This document shows, one piece after another, positions 1-9,324 of a DNA stretch of 64,000 nucleotides. Origin of the DNA: Thermococcus nautili (GTDB lineage: Archaea > Methanobacteriota_B > Thermococci > Thermococcales > Thermococcaceae). Made by a program: the position numbers and the translations under genes. The DNA lies in contig NZ_CP007264.1 of NCBI RefSeq assembly GCF_000585495.1, forward strand, positions 1,054,001 through 1,118,000. The letters are read 5' to 3'. Position 1 is the first letter of the stretch, and each line of letters starts with the position of its first letter. The notes beneath the pieces are model-generated. The model searched no databases. It had not been told where the DNA came from and saw nothing but the letters and a program-made list of their open reading frames with translations.

Positions 1-90
1 GCACTTTACCCAACGGAAAGGGGCTATGTTCTCGGCGTTGTAAAAACATCGAGAAGAGAACTTCTCGGGAAGGAGGTCGTAATCCTCTAA
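1..90 (+). CDS. C-terminal end of an unidentified protein (partial)
   Basis: Frame 1 is open from the window edge to the TAA at 88-90 and encodes the last 29 residues of a protein, beginning ALYPTERGYVLG and ending KEVVIL. Codon use looks like that of the neighbouring genes, so I take it as a real gene end. The fragment is too short to assign a family. It converges with the next gene on the minus strand, whose stop codon (87-89) overlaps this stop. Confidence 0.6.
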   Translation, partial: ALYPTERGYVLGVVKTSRRELLGKEVVIL

Positions 91-659
91 ATCTCCTCCA
101 GCAGTTTCTTCCTCTTTTCTTCGTACTCTTCCTGGCTTATGACGCCCATGTCGTAGAGTTCCTTCAGCTTCTTCAGCCTGTCCATCGGGTCTTCCTTCTT
201 CTCCTGAACCGGTGCAGTGTGTGAGATTGGGGCCGTTCTCGTGACGAGCTCCTTCGGCTTGTTGAGAACCCATTCCTCGCTGGTGAGGCCCTTTTTGACC
301 GCTATGCTCACTGGCTCGACCGCTATCGCGTTGAGGGCCTCCTTGATGGCGTTTATCGTCTTCCTGGCCTCCTCCTTGTCCATCCAGCCGAGCTTCAGCG
401 TTATGCTCTCCTCGCCCTCTATTATGAACTCGGAGCTCATTATGCCGAGCTTGACAGTGACCCTCTCGAGCTTCTGGTAGGGCAACGCCCTGACGTCGTA
501 CCTCCCGAGAATCTTCTCATCAAGGTAGATAATCCTCCTGTCCGTAACGAGAAGCCACTTGGGCTTTTCAAGGCTCATCTTCTTCTTGACCGAGTAGAGG
601 ACGCGCTCCCCGGGTTCAATAATCTTCCCGAGGGCCTTCGGAAGTTCGGGCTCTCCCAT
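87..659 (-). CDS. PH-like domain protein with C-terminal SHOCT motif
   Basis: A 190-residue cytoplasmic protein of unknown role. The N-terminal two thirds (about residues 10-125) look like a bacterial-type PH/YokE-like domain, with beta-rich segments such as LLVTDRRIIYLDEKILG. The last 35 residues (DPMDRLKKLKELYDMGVI onward) are a typical SHOCT motif, a short C-terminal helix pair thought to aid oligomerisation. No membrane segment or signal peptide is seen. The start is the ATG at 659 rather than the GTG at 668, because GGTG lies six bases upstream of the ATG, the spacing used throughout this window. Function is not known. Confidence 0.8.
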   Translation of the reverse strand: MGEPELPKALGKIIEPGERVLYSVKKKMSLEKPKWLLVTDRRIIYLDEKILGRYDVRALPYQKLERVTVKLGIMSSEFIIEGEESITLKLGWMDKEEARKTINAIKEALNAIAVEPVSIAVKKGLTSEEWVLNKPKELVTRTAPISHTAPVQEKKEDPMDRLKKLKELYDMGVISQEEYEEKRKKLLEEI

Positions 660-750
660 GGACAACACCTAACCTAATTTGGCGGTGGAATATATTAACC
701 TGCCGGAAACCGTTTAAGGAGAAGCCCCCTACGGTTGGGGAGGTGTTGGT

Positions 751-1533
751 ATGGACTTCGAGAGGAAACCGCTCATCGGGATGGTTCACCTCAAGCCCCT
801 CCCCGGCTCGTACCTCTACGACGGCAACCTTGAGACCGTTATTGAGCTCGCCCTGAAGGATGCGAAGACCCTTGAAGAGGCGGGCTTCGACGCGATAATG
901 ATTGAGAACTTCGGCGACGTTCCGTTCCCAAAGACCGTTGACAAGGTGACGGTTGCTTCCTTCACCGCCGTAGCAAAGGCAGTCAGGGACGAGGTGAGCG
1001 TTCCGGTCGGGATTAACGTCCTCAGGAACGACGGGATATCGGCCTATTCAATAGCCTACGCGATTAAAGCGGACTTCATAAGGGTGAACGTGCTGAGCGG
1101 AGTTGCCTTCACCGACCAGGGAATCATCGAGGGCATCGCCCACGAGCTTGCAAGGCTGAGGAAGCTTCTCCCGAGCGGAATCAAGGTTTTCGCCGATGTG
1201 CACGTCAAGCACGCGGTTCACTTCTTCGACTTTGAAGATGCCATAAGGGACACCGTCGAGCGCGGTCTGGCCGATGCGATAGTGGTGAGCGGAAAGGCAA
1301 CCGGAAAGCCCGTGGATTTAGAAAAGCTCGCCCTCGCGAAGAGAATCTCGCCAGTTCCGGTCGTTGTCGGCTCCGGAACGACCTACGACAACCTGCCGGA
1401 GCTGTGGAGGTATGCGGATGCCTTCATCGTCGGCACGTGGCTCAAGCGCGATGGAAAGGTCGAGAACGAGGTTTCCCTTGAGAGGGCCAGAAAGCTCGTT
1501 GAGCTGGCGGAGAAGTTGAGGAGAAGTTCTTAG
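751..1533 (+). CDS. BtpA family TIM-barrel protein
   Basis: A 260-residue protein starting with the family signature GMVHLKPLPGS and continuing with DAIMIENFGDVPF and GINVLRNDG segments typical of the BtpA/SgcQ family. The fold is a (beta/alpha)8 barrel, and the late VVGSGTTYDNLPELW segment resembles a phosphate-binding loop. The cyanobacterial founder BtpA affects photosystem I stability. Archaeal members have no settled function, so the photosynthesis name should not be carried over. GGAGGTG just upstream supports the ATG. The gene stands alone between divergent and co-directional neighbours. Confidence 0.88.
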   Translation: MDFERKPLIGMVHLKPLPGSYLYDGNLETVIELALKDAKTLEEAGFDAIMIENFGDVPFPKTVDKVTVASFTAVAKAVRDEVSVPVGINVLRNDGISAYSIAYAIKADFIRVNVLSGVAFTDQGIIEGIAHELARLRKLLPSGIKVFADVHVKHAVHFFDFEDAIRDTVERGLADAIVVSGKATGKPVDLEKLALAKRISPVPVVVGSGTTYDNLPELWRYADAFIVGTWLKRDGKVENEVSLERARKLVELAEKLRRSS

Positions 1534-1659
1534 CTTTTCCTTCAGAATTCTTCGAATTTTCTTCTCCGAAAGTCTTATTACGATTGGGCGCGTATCTTCT
1601 AGAAGCCCTGTCCCGCTTTTCTCTTCCGCGAGATGGGTTGTTGTTTGGAGGTGCTAAGT

Positions 1660-2043
1660 TTGGGAATCCCGAAGAAACTTGTGGTTGGGTTTTTCCTGCT
1701 CATCTTCCTCGGCGTCGCGGCAATCTTCGGAATGCAGTACTACTACGAAACCGCTTACGACAAGGTTCCGGTCGAGGTCAAGACCGAGACGGTGAGCGGA
1801 GACGTCTTCTACCTCAGCCACGTGCTCGAGCCGGGAAAGTACAAGATAACGGCCGAGAGCGAGGGGACGGTCGAGAAGATAACGATACTCGACGAGAACG
1901 GCAACGTGCTGACCGAGTCCGAGACGGACAGCCTCATCTACGGCTCCAGCGTGCCGTTTCAGGTGCGGGTTGACTACAAGGCGCCCGTTAACGTGGACAG
2001 CTACACTGTCTCGGTCGGCATATACCGGCTTGTCAAGAAATGA
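1660..2043 (+). CDS. Membrane-anchored small extracytoplasmic protein
   Basis: About 127 residues. A short basic start (LGIPKK) is followed by one hydrophobic segment ([17 protein letters not shown]), then an exported beta-rich domain with alternating charged residues. This looks like a signal anchor holding a small beta-sandwich outside the membrane. I chose the TTG at 1660, because GGAGGTG lies at 1647-1653. The ATG at 1633 would place that motif inside the gene. I recognise no family. The exported domain resembles small pre-peptidase-type sandwiches only in general character. Confidence 0.65.
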   Translation: MGIPKKLVVGFFLLIFLGVAAIFGMQYYYETAYDKVPVEVKTETVSGDVFYLSHVLEPGKYKITAESEGTVEKITILDENGNVLTESETDSLIYGSSVPFQVRVDYKAPVNVDSYTVSVGIYRLVKK

Positions 2044-2113
2044 CGAAAGCGTTATATTTTCTTTCCTTTACTTCTTCTCGTCTCATTACTCACTCTTACC
2101 TTGGGTGATGCTC

Positions 2114-3463
2114 ATGGGGAAGTACTTCGGCACGAGCGGAATCAGAGGGCTGTTCAACGAGTGCGTTACCCCCGAGCTGGCGTTGAAGGTTGGAAAGGCT
2201 GTCGGGACTTATCTCGGGGGAGGAAGGGTCGTCGTTGGAATGGACACGAGAACGAGCAGTGAGACCCTCAAGTCGGCCCTAATCAGCGGGCTTCTCAGCA
2301 CGGGCGTCGAGGTGATAGACATAGGTCTGTCCCCAACGCCGCTCACGGGCTTTGCGATAAAGCTTTACGAAGCCGATGCGGGTGTTACGATAACCGCCTC
2401 CCACAATCCTCCGGAATACAACGGGATAAAGGTGTGGCAGTCCAACGGGATGGCCTACACCCCCGACATGGAGGCCGAACTTGAGGGAATCCTCGAATCC
2501 GGGAACTTTAGAAAGGTCCCCTGGAACGAGATTGGGACGCTCAGAAGGGCCGACCCCAGAAAGGAGTACATAAGAAAGGCCCTCGAGATGGTGAAGCTCA
2601 ACGATTCCTATACGGTTGTCGTCGATTCCGGCAACGGCGCCGGCTCAATCCTCAGCCCATACCTCCAGCGCGAGCTGGGCAACAGGGTTATTTCGCTCAA
2701 CTCTCACCCGAGCGGTTTCTTCGTGAGGGAGCTCGAGCCGAACGCGAAGAGCCTTTCAGGACTGGCGAAAACCGTTAGGGTCATGAAAGCGGACGTTGGG
2801 ATAGCGCACGACGGCGACGCCGACAGAATCGGCGTGGTGGACGACGAGGGAAACTTCGTCGAGTACGAGGTCATGCTCTCGCTCATAGCCGGCTACATGC
2901 TCAGGAAGTTCGGGAAGGGAAAGATAGTTACCACCGTCGATGCCGGCTTCGCTCTGGACGACTACGTCAGGCCCTTGGGCGGGGAAGTTATAAGAACGCG
3001 CGTTGGAGATGTGGCGGTTGCCGATGAACTGGCCAAACACGGTGGAATCTTTGGTGGCGAGCCGAGCGGGACGTGGATAATCCCCCAGTGGAACCTGACG
3101 CCGGACGGGATATTCGCGGGGGCACTCGTCCTCGAGATGATAGACAGGCTCGGGCCGATAAGCGAGCTCGCCAGAGAAGTCCCGCGCTACGTAACTTTAA
3201 GGGCGAAGATACCCTGCCCCAACGAGAAGAAAGCTAAGGCGATGGAAATCATAGCGAAGGAGGCTTTGAAGAGCTTCGACTACGAGAGGCTCATAGACAT
3301 CGACGGCATAAGGATTGAGAACTCTGACTGGTGGGTTCTGTTCAGGCCGAGCGGAACCGAGCCGATAATGCGCATAACCCTTGAGGCGCACACCGAGGAG
3401 AAGGCGAAGGAGCTGATGGGAAAGGCTGAGAAGCTCGTCAGGAGCGCGGTGGAGCGGGCTTGA
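2114..3463 (+). CDS. Phosphohexomutase (phosphomannomutase/phosphoglucosamine mutase family)
   Basis: A 449-residue alpha-D-phosphohexomutase that interconverts sugar 1- and 6-phosphates for nucleotide-sugar synthesis. All four family motifs are visible: the N-terminal FGTSGIRG, the catalytic phosphoserine loop [11 protein letters not shown], the metal-binding loop DGDADR and the C-terminal phosphate-binding RPSGTEP. Archaeal relatives act on mannose, glucose or glucosamine phosphates, and sequence alone does not settle which. The start is the ATG at 2114, with GGTG at 2104-2107. Upstream in-frame sequence back to 1970 runs antiframe through the preceding gene and is not coding. The downstream EamA gene begins one base after the stop. 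Confidence 0.92.
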   Translation: MGKYFGTSGIRGLFNECVTPELALKVGKAVGTYLGGGRVVVGMDTRTSSETLKSALISGLLSTGVEVIDIGLSPTPLTGFAIKLYEADAGVTITASHNPPEYNGIKVWQSNGMAYTPDMEAELEGILESGNFRKVPWNEIGTLRRADPRKEYIRKALEMVKLNDSYTVVVDSGNGAGSILSPYLQRELGNRVISLNSHPSGFFVRELEPNAKSLSGLAKTVRVMKADVGIAHDGDADRIGVVDDEGNFVEYEVMLSLIAGYMLRKFGKGKIVTTVDAGFALDDYVRPLGGEVIRTRVGDVAVADELAKHGGIFGGEPSGTWIIPQWNLTPDGIFAGALVLEMIDRLGPISELAREVPRYVTLRAKIPCPNEKKAKAMEIIAKEALKSFDYERLIDIDGIRIENSDWWVLFRPSGTEPIMRITLEAHTEEKAKELMGKAEKLVRSAVERA

Positions 3464-3464
3464 A

Positions 3465-3876
3465 ATGAAAACCTACATCATCTACGCCTTCCTCTCTGCC
3501 TTCTTCGCTTCCCTCGTTCCAATCTTTGGAAAAATCGGCCTCAGGGACGTTAACCCAACGCTCGCGACCGCCGTGAGGGCCGTCATAATGGCGGTCTTCC
3601 TCGTCGGCGTCGCCCTCGTGAGCGGTGTAACTCGGGAACCGCTGGGTGGAAAGGCGTTGCTTTTCATAGCGCTCTCAGGAATAGCGGGCGCGCTCTCGTG
3701 GCTCTTCTACTTCATGGCCGTTAAAGCCGGCCGTGTTCCCGCTGTAGTTGCGATAGACAAGACGAGCGTCGCGCTGGCAATCTTCCTCTCGTGGCTCATC
3801 CTCGGAAGCAGGATGGACGTGAAAACAGCGGTGCGCGCTCCTCATAGTCCTCGGCGCGATTCTGGTGGCCCTTTAG
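3465..3876 (+). pseudogene. EamA-type small-molecule transporter, disrupted by a frameshift
   Basis: The protein begins MKTYIIYAFLSAFFAS and shows four hydrophobic segments of a half-size EamA/DMT transporter. After MDVKTAV (about 3828) the reading frame leaves the family and would run to 3938, antisense to the next gene. Shifting by one base near 3830-3835 restores the expected last helix, ALLIVLGAILVAL, ending at the TAG at 3874-3876, right where the converging gene stops. There is therefore one extra base, or a two-base loss, near 3832. It is either a recent inactivation or a sequencing error. In intact form it would be about 137-138 residues and would work as a dimer in the membrane. Confidence 0.8.
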
Positions 3877-4448
3877 GGCTTCAGGGTCTTTCTGAGCCTT
3901 TTAACGCTCTCCTCAACGTCGTCCTTGTCGAACTCTAAAAACTCCGCCTCCGGGAAGCGCTCCATGAGCTCCTCAAAGAGGAGTCCCGGCCCTTCTTTAA
4001 CCTCGAAGGAAAAGCGCTCGATGATTTTCCTGCTCTCCTCAAGCCTCTTCTCCTTGTCCATGTAGAAGAACGCAGGAATCAGACCGTAGTCAAAGGAATC
4101 AGGGTCGTTCGAGGTTGTGTGGAAGACACCGCAGGTTGGGGAGCCTTTAACGCCGATGAAGACCACCCGCTCCGGCTTCTCTTCAGTCAGAACCCTCCCT
4201 ATGAAGTCCGCTATGACCTGAACCCTCTCGCGCATGCCGAGTCTCTCAAAGCTCTCCCTTCCCATCGGGGGCCTCGGCCAGCCGATTAGCTCGAACTCGG
4301 GGCAGGGGTAGGCAAGAACCTGCCATTCCTCGCCGAGTTCGCCAATCAGCTTCCTCAGCTCTCTTGCCGTCCTGTATTCCTTCTCCTTCGGCCCGCGGTA
4401 GACGTAAAACGGACTCAACAGGCAGGGGGCTACGATTAGGAGGTTCAT
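3873..4448 (-). CDS. TudS/DUF523-related putative iron-sulfur protein
   Basis: About 191 residues. Cysteines lie in APCLLSP near the N terminus, in AYPCPE in the middle and in GSPTCGV (around residue 115). This pattern resembles the DUF523/TudS group, in which three cysteines hold a [4Fe-4S] cluster used for desulfuration of thio-nucleobases. Similarity is seen in motif layout only, so the substrate is unknown. The start is the ATG at 4448, with GGTG six bases upstream; the ATG at 4457 is disfavoured. Its stop overlaps the repaired end of the converging EamA gene by four bases. Confidence 0.6.
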   Translation of the reverse strand: MNLLIVAPCLLSPFYVYRGPKEKEYRTARELRKLIGELGEEWQVLAYPCPEFELIGWPRPPMGRESFERLGMRERVQVIADFIGRVLTEEKPERVVFIGVKGSPTCGVFHTTSNDPDSFDYGLIPAFFYMDKEKRLEESRKIIERFSFEVKEGPGLLFEELMERFPEAEFLEFDKDDVEESVKRLRKTLKP

Positions 4449-4453
4449 GGTAA

Positions 4454-4600
4454 TCACCCGATAACTTTTATCAGAGGAACTTTCTCGAAATCCGAGTCAA
4501 AGGTTAGAATGCGCTCAATTTCGTGTTCCGCGCAGGTTGCAACGATGAGGGCATCGTTGGGAAGCAGTTGATACTTCTCCCCAATCTCAGAGCGACTCAT
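4454..4600 (-). pseudogene. PIN-domain toxin (VapC) remnant, N-terminal half missing
   Basis: The 48-residue frame contains only the C-terminal third of a PIN-domain RNase: LLPNDALIVATCAEHEIER and ILTFDSDFEKV, including the last conserved acidic residues. A complete PIN toxin is about 130 residues and has its first catalytic Asp near the N terminus; that part is absent. The remnant directly follows and overlaps the end of the antitoxin gene, where a full vapC would begin. This suggests an internal deletion of roughly 80 codons. It is unlikely to have RNase activity. Confidence 0.75.
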
Positions 4601-4778
4601 AGTATGCCTCCTTAAGGCGCTTGTAGTCGATTTTTTCGACCTTTCTGATGAGCATGGAGTCGAGTATCTCATCAACGTCTGGGGTTATCACTATCCTCAC
4701 CCTCGCGTGCTCCGGCAGGTTGAGCTTCTTCAGGGGCTTCAGCACGCCGTTCTCGTAAACCGCCTCCACAACCTCCAT
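4587..4778 (-). CDS. DUF104 (AF2212-like) antitoxin
   Basis: A 63-residue protein starting MEVVEAVYENGVLKPLKKL, the hallmark of the DUF104 family of small antitoxins paired with PIN toxins in archaea. The N-terminal beta segment would mediate operator binding or dimerisation. The C-terminal EKIDYKRLKEAYYESL helix would occupy the toxin. The start has GGTG and a suitable spacer upstream. The adjacent toxin is only a fragment, so this antitoxin is probably an orphan that persists after loss of its partner. Confidence 0.75.
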   Translation of the reverse strand: MEVVEAVYENGVLKPLKKLNLPEHARVRIVITPDVDEILDSMLIRKVEKIDYKRLKEAYYESL

Positions 4779-4811
4779 GTTCCCACCAGTTACCCTTACT
4801 CCCCACTCCCT

Positions 4812-5387
4812 TTAAGCCTTGCTCAGCTCCTCGATAATCCGCTCCACCTTCTCCTTCAGCTCCTCCAAGGTTCCCTCGTTGACTATAACGTAGTCAGCCA
4901 GGTCCTTGAGTTTGCTCGTGTGGTAGAGCCTTTCCTCGGCGTCGTCCATCTCCTTGAAGTCTTCAAATGTCTTGATTCCCCTGTCCTTACTGGCCTTCCT
5001 TCTCATCAGGCGCTCGAACCTTATCTCCGGCCTTGCCTCGACGTAGATGACCTTCCCGCCGAGCCTCTTTATCGCCTCGATTTCCTCACGCGAGCGGACG
5101 CCGTCTATGACGATATTTTCGCAGTTCCTCTTCTTGTCAACGGCGAGACGAATTAATATATCCCCGCCGTATTTGTCCTTCAGGTACTTTCCGAACTCTA
5201 TGAGCTTCTCGCGCGTCGGCTCTGCCTTCTCTGGCAGTTCCGGAATCCACGAGTAGTCGGAAACGTTGTGGGTAAGCAGGTCAATCAGCGGCTCACTGCA
5301 GGAAACCCTGCAGAAGCCCTTCTTCTCGAAGAATTTAGCGATTGTCGTTTTTCCAGCGGCAATCTTTCCAACGACCCCGATTATCAT
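4812..5387 (-). CDS. UPF0200 family P-loop kinase (adenylate/dephospho-CoA kinase-like)
   Basis: A 191-residue NMP-kinase-fold protein with Walker A GVVGKIAAGKTT at the N terminus and the archaeal UPF0200 pattern RVSCSEPLIDLLTHNV. The middle contains VIDGVRSREEIEAI, a Walker B-like segment found in dephospho-CoA kinase relatives. It probably phosphorylates a nucleotide-like substrate, but the substrate is not established. The start ATG at 5387 overlaps the TGA of the upstream gene (ATGA), so the two are translationally coupled. The ATG at 5411 would extend the protein into the previous gene. Confidence 0.82.
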   Translation of the reverse strand: MIIGVVGKIAAGKTTIAKFFEKKGFCRVSCSEPLIDLLTHNVSDYSWIPELPEKAEPTREKLIEFGKYLKDKYGGDILIRLAVDKKRNCENIVIDGVRSREEIEAIKRLGGKVIYVEARPEIRFERLMRRKASKDRGIKTFEDFKEMDDAEERLYHTSKLKDLADYVIVNEGTLEELKEKVERIIEELSKA

Positions 5388-6187
5388 CTCCTCCGCCTCC
5401 AGTAGCGCCATACAACCTTGGCCCCATCTGTCGACTCCATGAGGCCGTCGTAGGTGAGTTTGGCGACGAACTCAAGGAGGGCCTTCTCATCGACCATCGT
5501 GGGGAATTCGAAGCCAAAAAGGTATTTCAGCTCGAAGAAGCCGATGTGGAGAAGCCTGAAGGGATTGAGGAGGTAAACTCCACCCTTCTCGTCCAGCGGG
5601 AATGGAAAATCTGCCAAAACAAGTCTTGCGCCCCTTTCCCCCGCGATTCTCACGAGCTTGTCCTCATTTGGGAAGAACAGCTCCCTGGGGCCCCCTTCAA
5701 CGGCTTCGTACTCGAGCCTTGGAAAGGTGTACCTCAGTCCGATTGCCCCGTAGGGGAGCTTGAGGGCTTTGGCAAAGCCGAGGAGCGGTTTGGCAGAGAA
5801 GCTCAGGAAGACGAGCGTTTTCAGGTTTCCCGTAACTTCGGGCCACTCCCTCGGCGGGAACCTACGCTCTGCCTCGATTATCGGCGTTAGGAACTCGAGC
5901 TCTTTGGGAAGGAGCCTTTCAGCCTCGTCCAGCGTTTTCCGCTTTATCTCGAGGTCGAGGTTTGAATAGACGGTAACCTGCTTGACTCCGAGCCTCTCGC
6001 GGAGCTTCCCTATGACGAGGCTGTTGCCGATGACGACGCTCTTGTCCGTCCTGTCGTGGGCTATTATGAAGAGCTTGTCCCCCTTTGGGTCGTAGCGGAC
6101 CTCGTCTATCCTGAAGGGGCTCTCCGGAAGGCCGTGCTCAAGCCTTATCTCCCGAACGAGCTCAGATATTGCTTCCGGTGTGAACAT
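5384..6187 (-). CDS. Conserved hypothetical protein of Thermococcales type
   Basis: A 267-residue soluble protein that I do not recognise. It mixes beta strands (KLFIIAHDRTDKSVVIG) and helices, and has a Trp/Tyr-rich tail followed by four arginines. No P-loop, metal-binding cluster, signal peptide or membrane segment is apparent. It is coupled by an ATGA overlap to the UPF0200 kinase gene downstream, so the two probably act in one process. GGGAG lies just before the ATG. Function unknown. Confidence 0.7.
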   Translation of the reverse strand: MFTPEAISELVREIRLEHGLPESPFRIDEVRYDPKGDKLFIIAHDRTDKSVVIGNSLVIGKLRERLGVKQVTVYSNLDLEIKRKTLDEAERLLPKELEFLTPIIEAERRFPPREWPEVTGNLKTLVFLSFSAKPLLGFAKALKLPYGAIGLRYTFPRLEYEAVEGGPRELFFPNEDKLVRIAGERGARLVLADFPFPLDEKGGVYLLNPFRLLHIGFFELKYLFGFEFPTMVDEKALLEFVAKLTYDGLMESTDGAKVVWRYWRRRR

Positions 6188-6220
6188 CGGGCTCCCTTAT
6201 CATGGGAGCTTTTAAGGAGA

Positions 6221-6263
6221 TTGTTCCTTTTTTGGAACAAAGATTTTAAAATTGTGGAACAAA
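6221..6263. promoter_or_regulatory. Inverted-repeat operator upstream of the ECF S component
   Basis: TTGTTCC, six bases (all T-rich), then GGAACAA at 6221-6240 form a perfect inverted repeat with seven-base arms. A further half-site, TGGAACAAA, lies at 6255-6263, shortly before the start at 6282. An archaeal AT-rich promoter element (TTTTAAAATT, 6243-6252) lies between them. This arrangement suggests a repressor controlling the transporter gene, perhaps in response to its vitamin. The regulator is not identified. Confidence 0.55.
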
Positions 6264-6281
6264 CTTGGGTCGGTGGTGGGG

Positions 6282-6905
6282 ATGAAAATTGGGCCCAAGG
6301 AGATAGCGATTTCAGGTGTGATGCTCGGCCTCGCGCTCCTCCTTGACGTCGCTCCAATAGACTTTCCGACGGTCTGGGGCATGAAGATTGACGTCGTAGC
6401 TGTGCCCATAGTAATCGTTTACTTCATCCTGAGCTTCTGGGGAAGCCTCTTCGCCCTCGGCCTGCTCTTCATAGGCCTCAGCGTGGTTTCATCTGCGAGC
6501 TGGCTTGGGGCGATGATGAAGGTAACGGCAACCTTCGCCGTCATACTCGGCCTTGAGTTCGCGAGGAGAGCGGTCGGTCTGGACTTCAGGAACCCGCGCA
6601 GGTTGCTCTTCTTCGGTGCCGTCGCATACATCGTCGGCGTTGCCATAAGGGTTCCGCTTATGCTCCTGTTGAACTACTACGTGGCCCTTCCGATATGGCT
6701 TGGCCTTCCAAGGGAGCAGGTTGTTCGGGCCGTCGAGAACTGGACTCATGTTCCCTTCTGGGTGGCTATAGGCCTTCCGAACGCGGTTCAGAGTGCCATA
6801 GACGTCTTCCTGAGCCTCACGGTTGCGGTTCCGGTTCTCAAAAGACTCCCCCACCTTGGCACGGTGGACGTTTCAACCGGTGACATCGAGGAGAACGCCT
6901 TTTGA
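6282..6905 (+). CDS. ECF transporter S component (vitamin or cofactor uptake)
   Basis: A 207-residue integral membrane protein with about six hydrophobic segments, starting AISGVMLGLALLLDVAPIDF and including a long polar loop before VPFWVAIGLPNAVQSAIDVF. Layout and length match substrate-binding S components of energy-coupling-factor importers (RibU/ThiT-like fold). No ECF ATPase or T component is encoded nearby, which is usual for group II systems where S components share a module. The substrate cannot be read from the sequence; riboflavin or another vitamin is plausible. The start follows GGTGGTGGGG. The upstream inverted repeat points to regulated expression. Confidence 0.75.
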   Translation: MKIGPKEIAISGVMLGLALLLDVAPIDFPTVWGMKIDVVAVPIVIVYFILSFWGSLFALGLLFIGLSVVSSASWLGAMMKVTATFAVILGLEFARRAVGLDFRNPRRLLFFGAVAYIVGVAIRVPLMLLLNYYVALPIWLGLPREQVVRAVENWTHVPFWVAIGLPNAVQSAIDVFLSLTVAVPVLKRLPHLGTVDVSTGDIEENAF

Positions 6906-6934
6906 TTCTCAATTTTTGAAAAAAGAGAAGGAAT

Positions 6935-7390
6935 TCAGAGGTTCCCCAGGATTTCATCTCCCTCAATCGTTCTCTCGCAGTAGTGGCAGCGGAGCTTTAG
7001 TGGGTCCCTGCTCTCGACCTTGAAGCGTGGCCTCACGTACTCGTGGTTGCTGACGCAGTTTGGATTGGGGCAGGTGAGGATTCCGACTATCTCGTCCGGA
7101 ATCGAGACCTTGAACTTCTCCACTATCTTGTAATCCCGGACGATGTTGACGGTAGCGTCCGGCGCGATGAGGGCAATCTTGTTGACCTCCTCCTCGCTCA
7201 AATACCTCCCTTCGACCTTTACGATGTCCTTCCTGCCGAGCTTTTTGCTCGGAACGTTCGAGGCTATGAGGAGGGTCCCCCCGTTCGGTTTCGTCAGGCC
7301 GAGGATTTCGATGACCTTGAGCCACTTTCCTGCCGGAATGTGGTCTATTACCGTTCCCTCGGGGATTACCTCAACCTTCAGCTCGGGCAT
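6935..7390 (-). CDS. pyrI: Aspartate carbamoyltransferase regulatory subunit PyrI
   Basis: 151 residues, the family's usual length. The N-terminal nucleotide-binding domain is followed by a zinc domain with C107, C112 (CPNPNC) and C135, C138 (CHYC), which holds the contact with PyrB. It confers allosteric control by nucleotides on aspartate transcarbamoylase in de novo pyrimidine synthesis. It starts one base after the pyrB stop, so the two are translated from one message in about equal amounts. Confidence 0.96.
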   Translation of the reverse strand: MPELKVEVIPEGTVIDHIPAGKWLKVIEILGLTKPNGGTLLIASNVPSKKLGRKDIVKVEGRYLSEEEVNKIALIAPDATVNIVRDYKIVEKFKVSIPDEIVGILTCPNPNCVSNHEYVRPRFKVESRDPLKLRCHYCERTIEGDEILGNL

Positions 7391-7391
7391 T

Positions 7392-8351
<960 letters not shown>

Positions 8352-8398
8352 TTAAGTCTTTTTTGACATCTATCTGTTGAGTCAATGATTTAAACCCT

Positions 8399-8418
8399 GG
8401 TTAGAACATCCAATAACC
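8399..8418. promoter_or_regulatory. Possible operator upstream of the ThiN-domain regulator
   Basis: GGTTA at 8399-8403 and TAACC at 8414-8418 form an inverted repeat with a ten-base spacer, and the overlapping CCTGGTT motif also occurs as a direct repeat. The site lies about 20 bases upstream of the regulator's start codon, a good position for autoregulation. The assignment is by position and symmetry only. Confidence 0.3.
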
Positions 8419-8436
8419 TGGTTTTAGGGTGATGGT

Positions 8437-9324
8437 ATGAAGACGCCGAGCGTTTACATTGCCGAGGAGCTTATGCCGTATCTGCGCGCGAGGATAGCGG
8501 GAATCCTGTACCGTGAGGGGTTCAGGCAGTCGCGTATAGCGAGCTACCTTGGCATAACTCAGGCGATGGTGAGCAAGTATCTTGGGGGCACCTACAAGCG
8601 CCCTCCCGAGGAAGTTGCCGTGCTCTTAGATGCGATAGCCGAGGAGATTGCCGGGCTAATTCTAACGGGTGCTACGAAGGATGAGATTATAGTCTTCACC
8701 TCAAGGAGGCTCTTTGAGCTTTTCTCTTCCGGTAAACTCTGCAGATACTATGCCAAGTACGCCGGGGTGAGCGAAGATACCTGCAGGTCTCTCTTTGCTT
8801 CCACCCACTCTTCGGCAGTTGAAGAGATGAGGCTGGCCCTCCGCGAGCTCCTCTCGTTGCCTGGGCTTCCAAAGCTCATCCCCGAGGTCAGGAGTAACCT
8901 GGCCTACGCGCCCCCGGGAGCGAAGAGTCCAGCCGATGTAATCGCGATTCCCGGGAGGATAACCCTCGTCAAGGGCAGGCCCTACGCCCTTCCGCCGGAG
9001 CCCGGCGCGAGTAAGTTCACGGCTTCGCTAATCCTCTCCGTTTCCGAGAGGGCTCCGGAAGTGCGGAGCGTCATGAACGTCCGCCTCGACCGCGAGATTG
9101 CCGAGGCAGTTGAGAAATTGGGTCTCAAATACTCCGAGATAAGGACCGGCGGCCTGAGTGACGAAGATGCCATAGAAAGGATGGCGGGCCTGTTTGAGAA
9201 CGATTCCCCTGACTTCGTCCTCGACTGGGGCGGGGAGGGCGTTGAACCACTCACCTACGTCTTCGGCAGGAATCCTCTAGACGTCGTCGGGAAGGTTAAG
9301 GCGCTGTTGGAGGTGATGAAATGA
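8437..9324 (+). CDS. thiR: HTH-ThiN transcriptional regulator of thiamine genes (ThiR type)
   Basis: A 295-residue protein with an N-terminal XRE-like helix-turn-helix (QSRIASYLGITQAMVSKYLG, about residues 29-48) and a C-terminal ThiN-like domain (about residues 125-295). ThiN is the archaeal thiamin-phosphate synthase domain. In HTH-linked versions it is known as the effector-binding part of the regulator ThiR. The segment EGVEPLTYVFGRNP corresponds to a conserved ThiN region but seems to lack an arginine I would expect of a catalytic copy. That fits sensing rather than catalysis and is inference. It is coupled by an ATGA overlap to yjbQ. Confidence 0.82.
   Translation: MKTPSVYIAEELMPYLRARIAGILYREGFRQSRIASYLGITQAMVSKYLGGTYKRPPEEVAVLLDAIAEEIAGLILTGATKDEIIVFTSRRLFELFSSGKLCRYYAKYAGVSEDTCRSLFASTHSSAVEEMRLALRELLSLPGLPKLIPEVRSNLAYAPPGAKSPADVIAIPGRITLVKGRPYALPPEPGASKFTASLILSVSERAPEVRSVMNVRLDREIAEAVEKLGLKYSEIRTGGLSDEDAIERMAGLFENDSPDFVLDWGGEGVEPLTYVFGRNPLDVVGKVKALLEVMK

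Noticed and set aside
1970-2113. N-terminal extension of the hexose-phosphate mutase frame
   Set aside because: The extension overlaps the upstream gene in another frame. The ATG at 2114 has the standard GGTG plus six bases and gives the family's usual N terminus.
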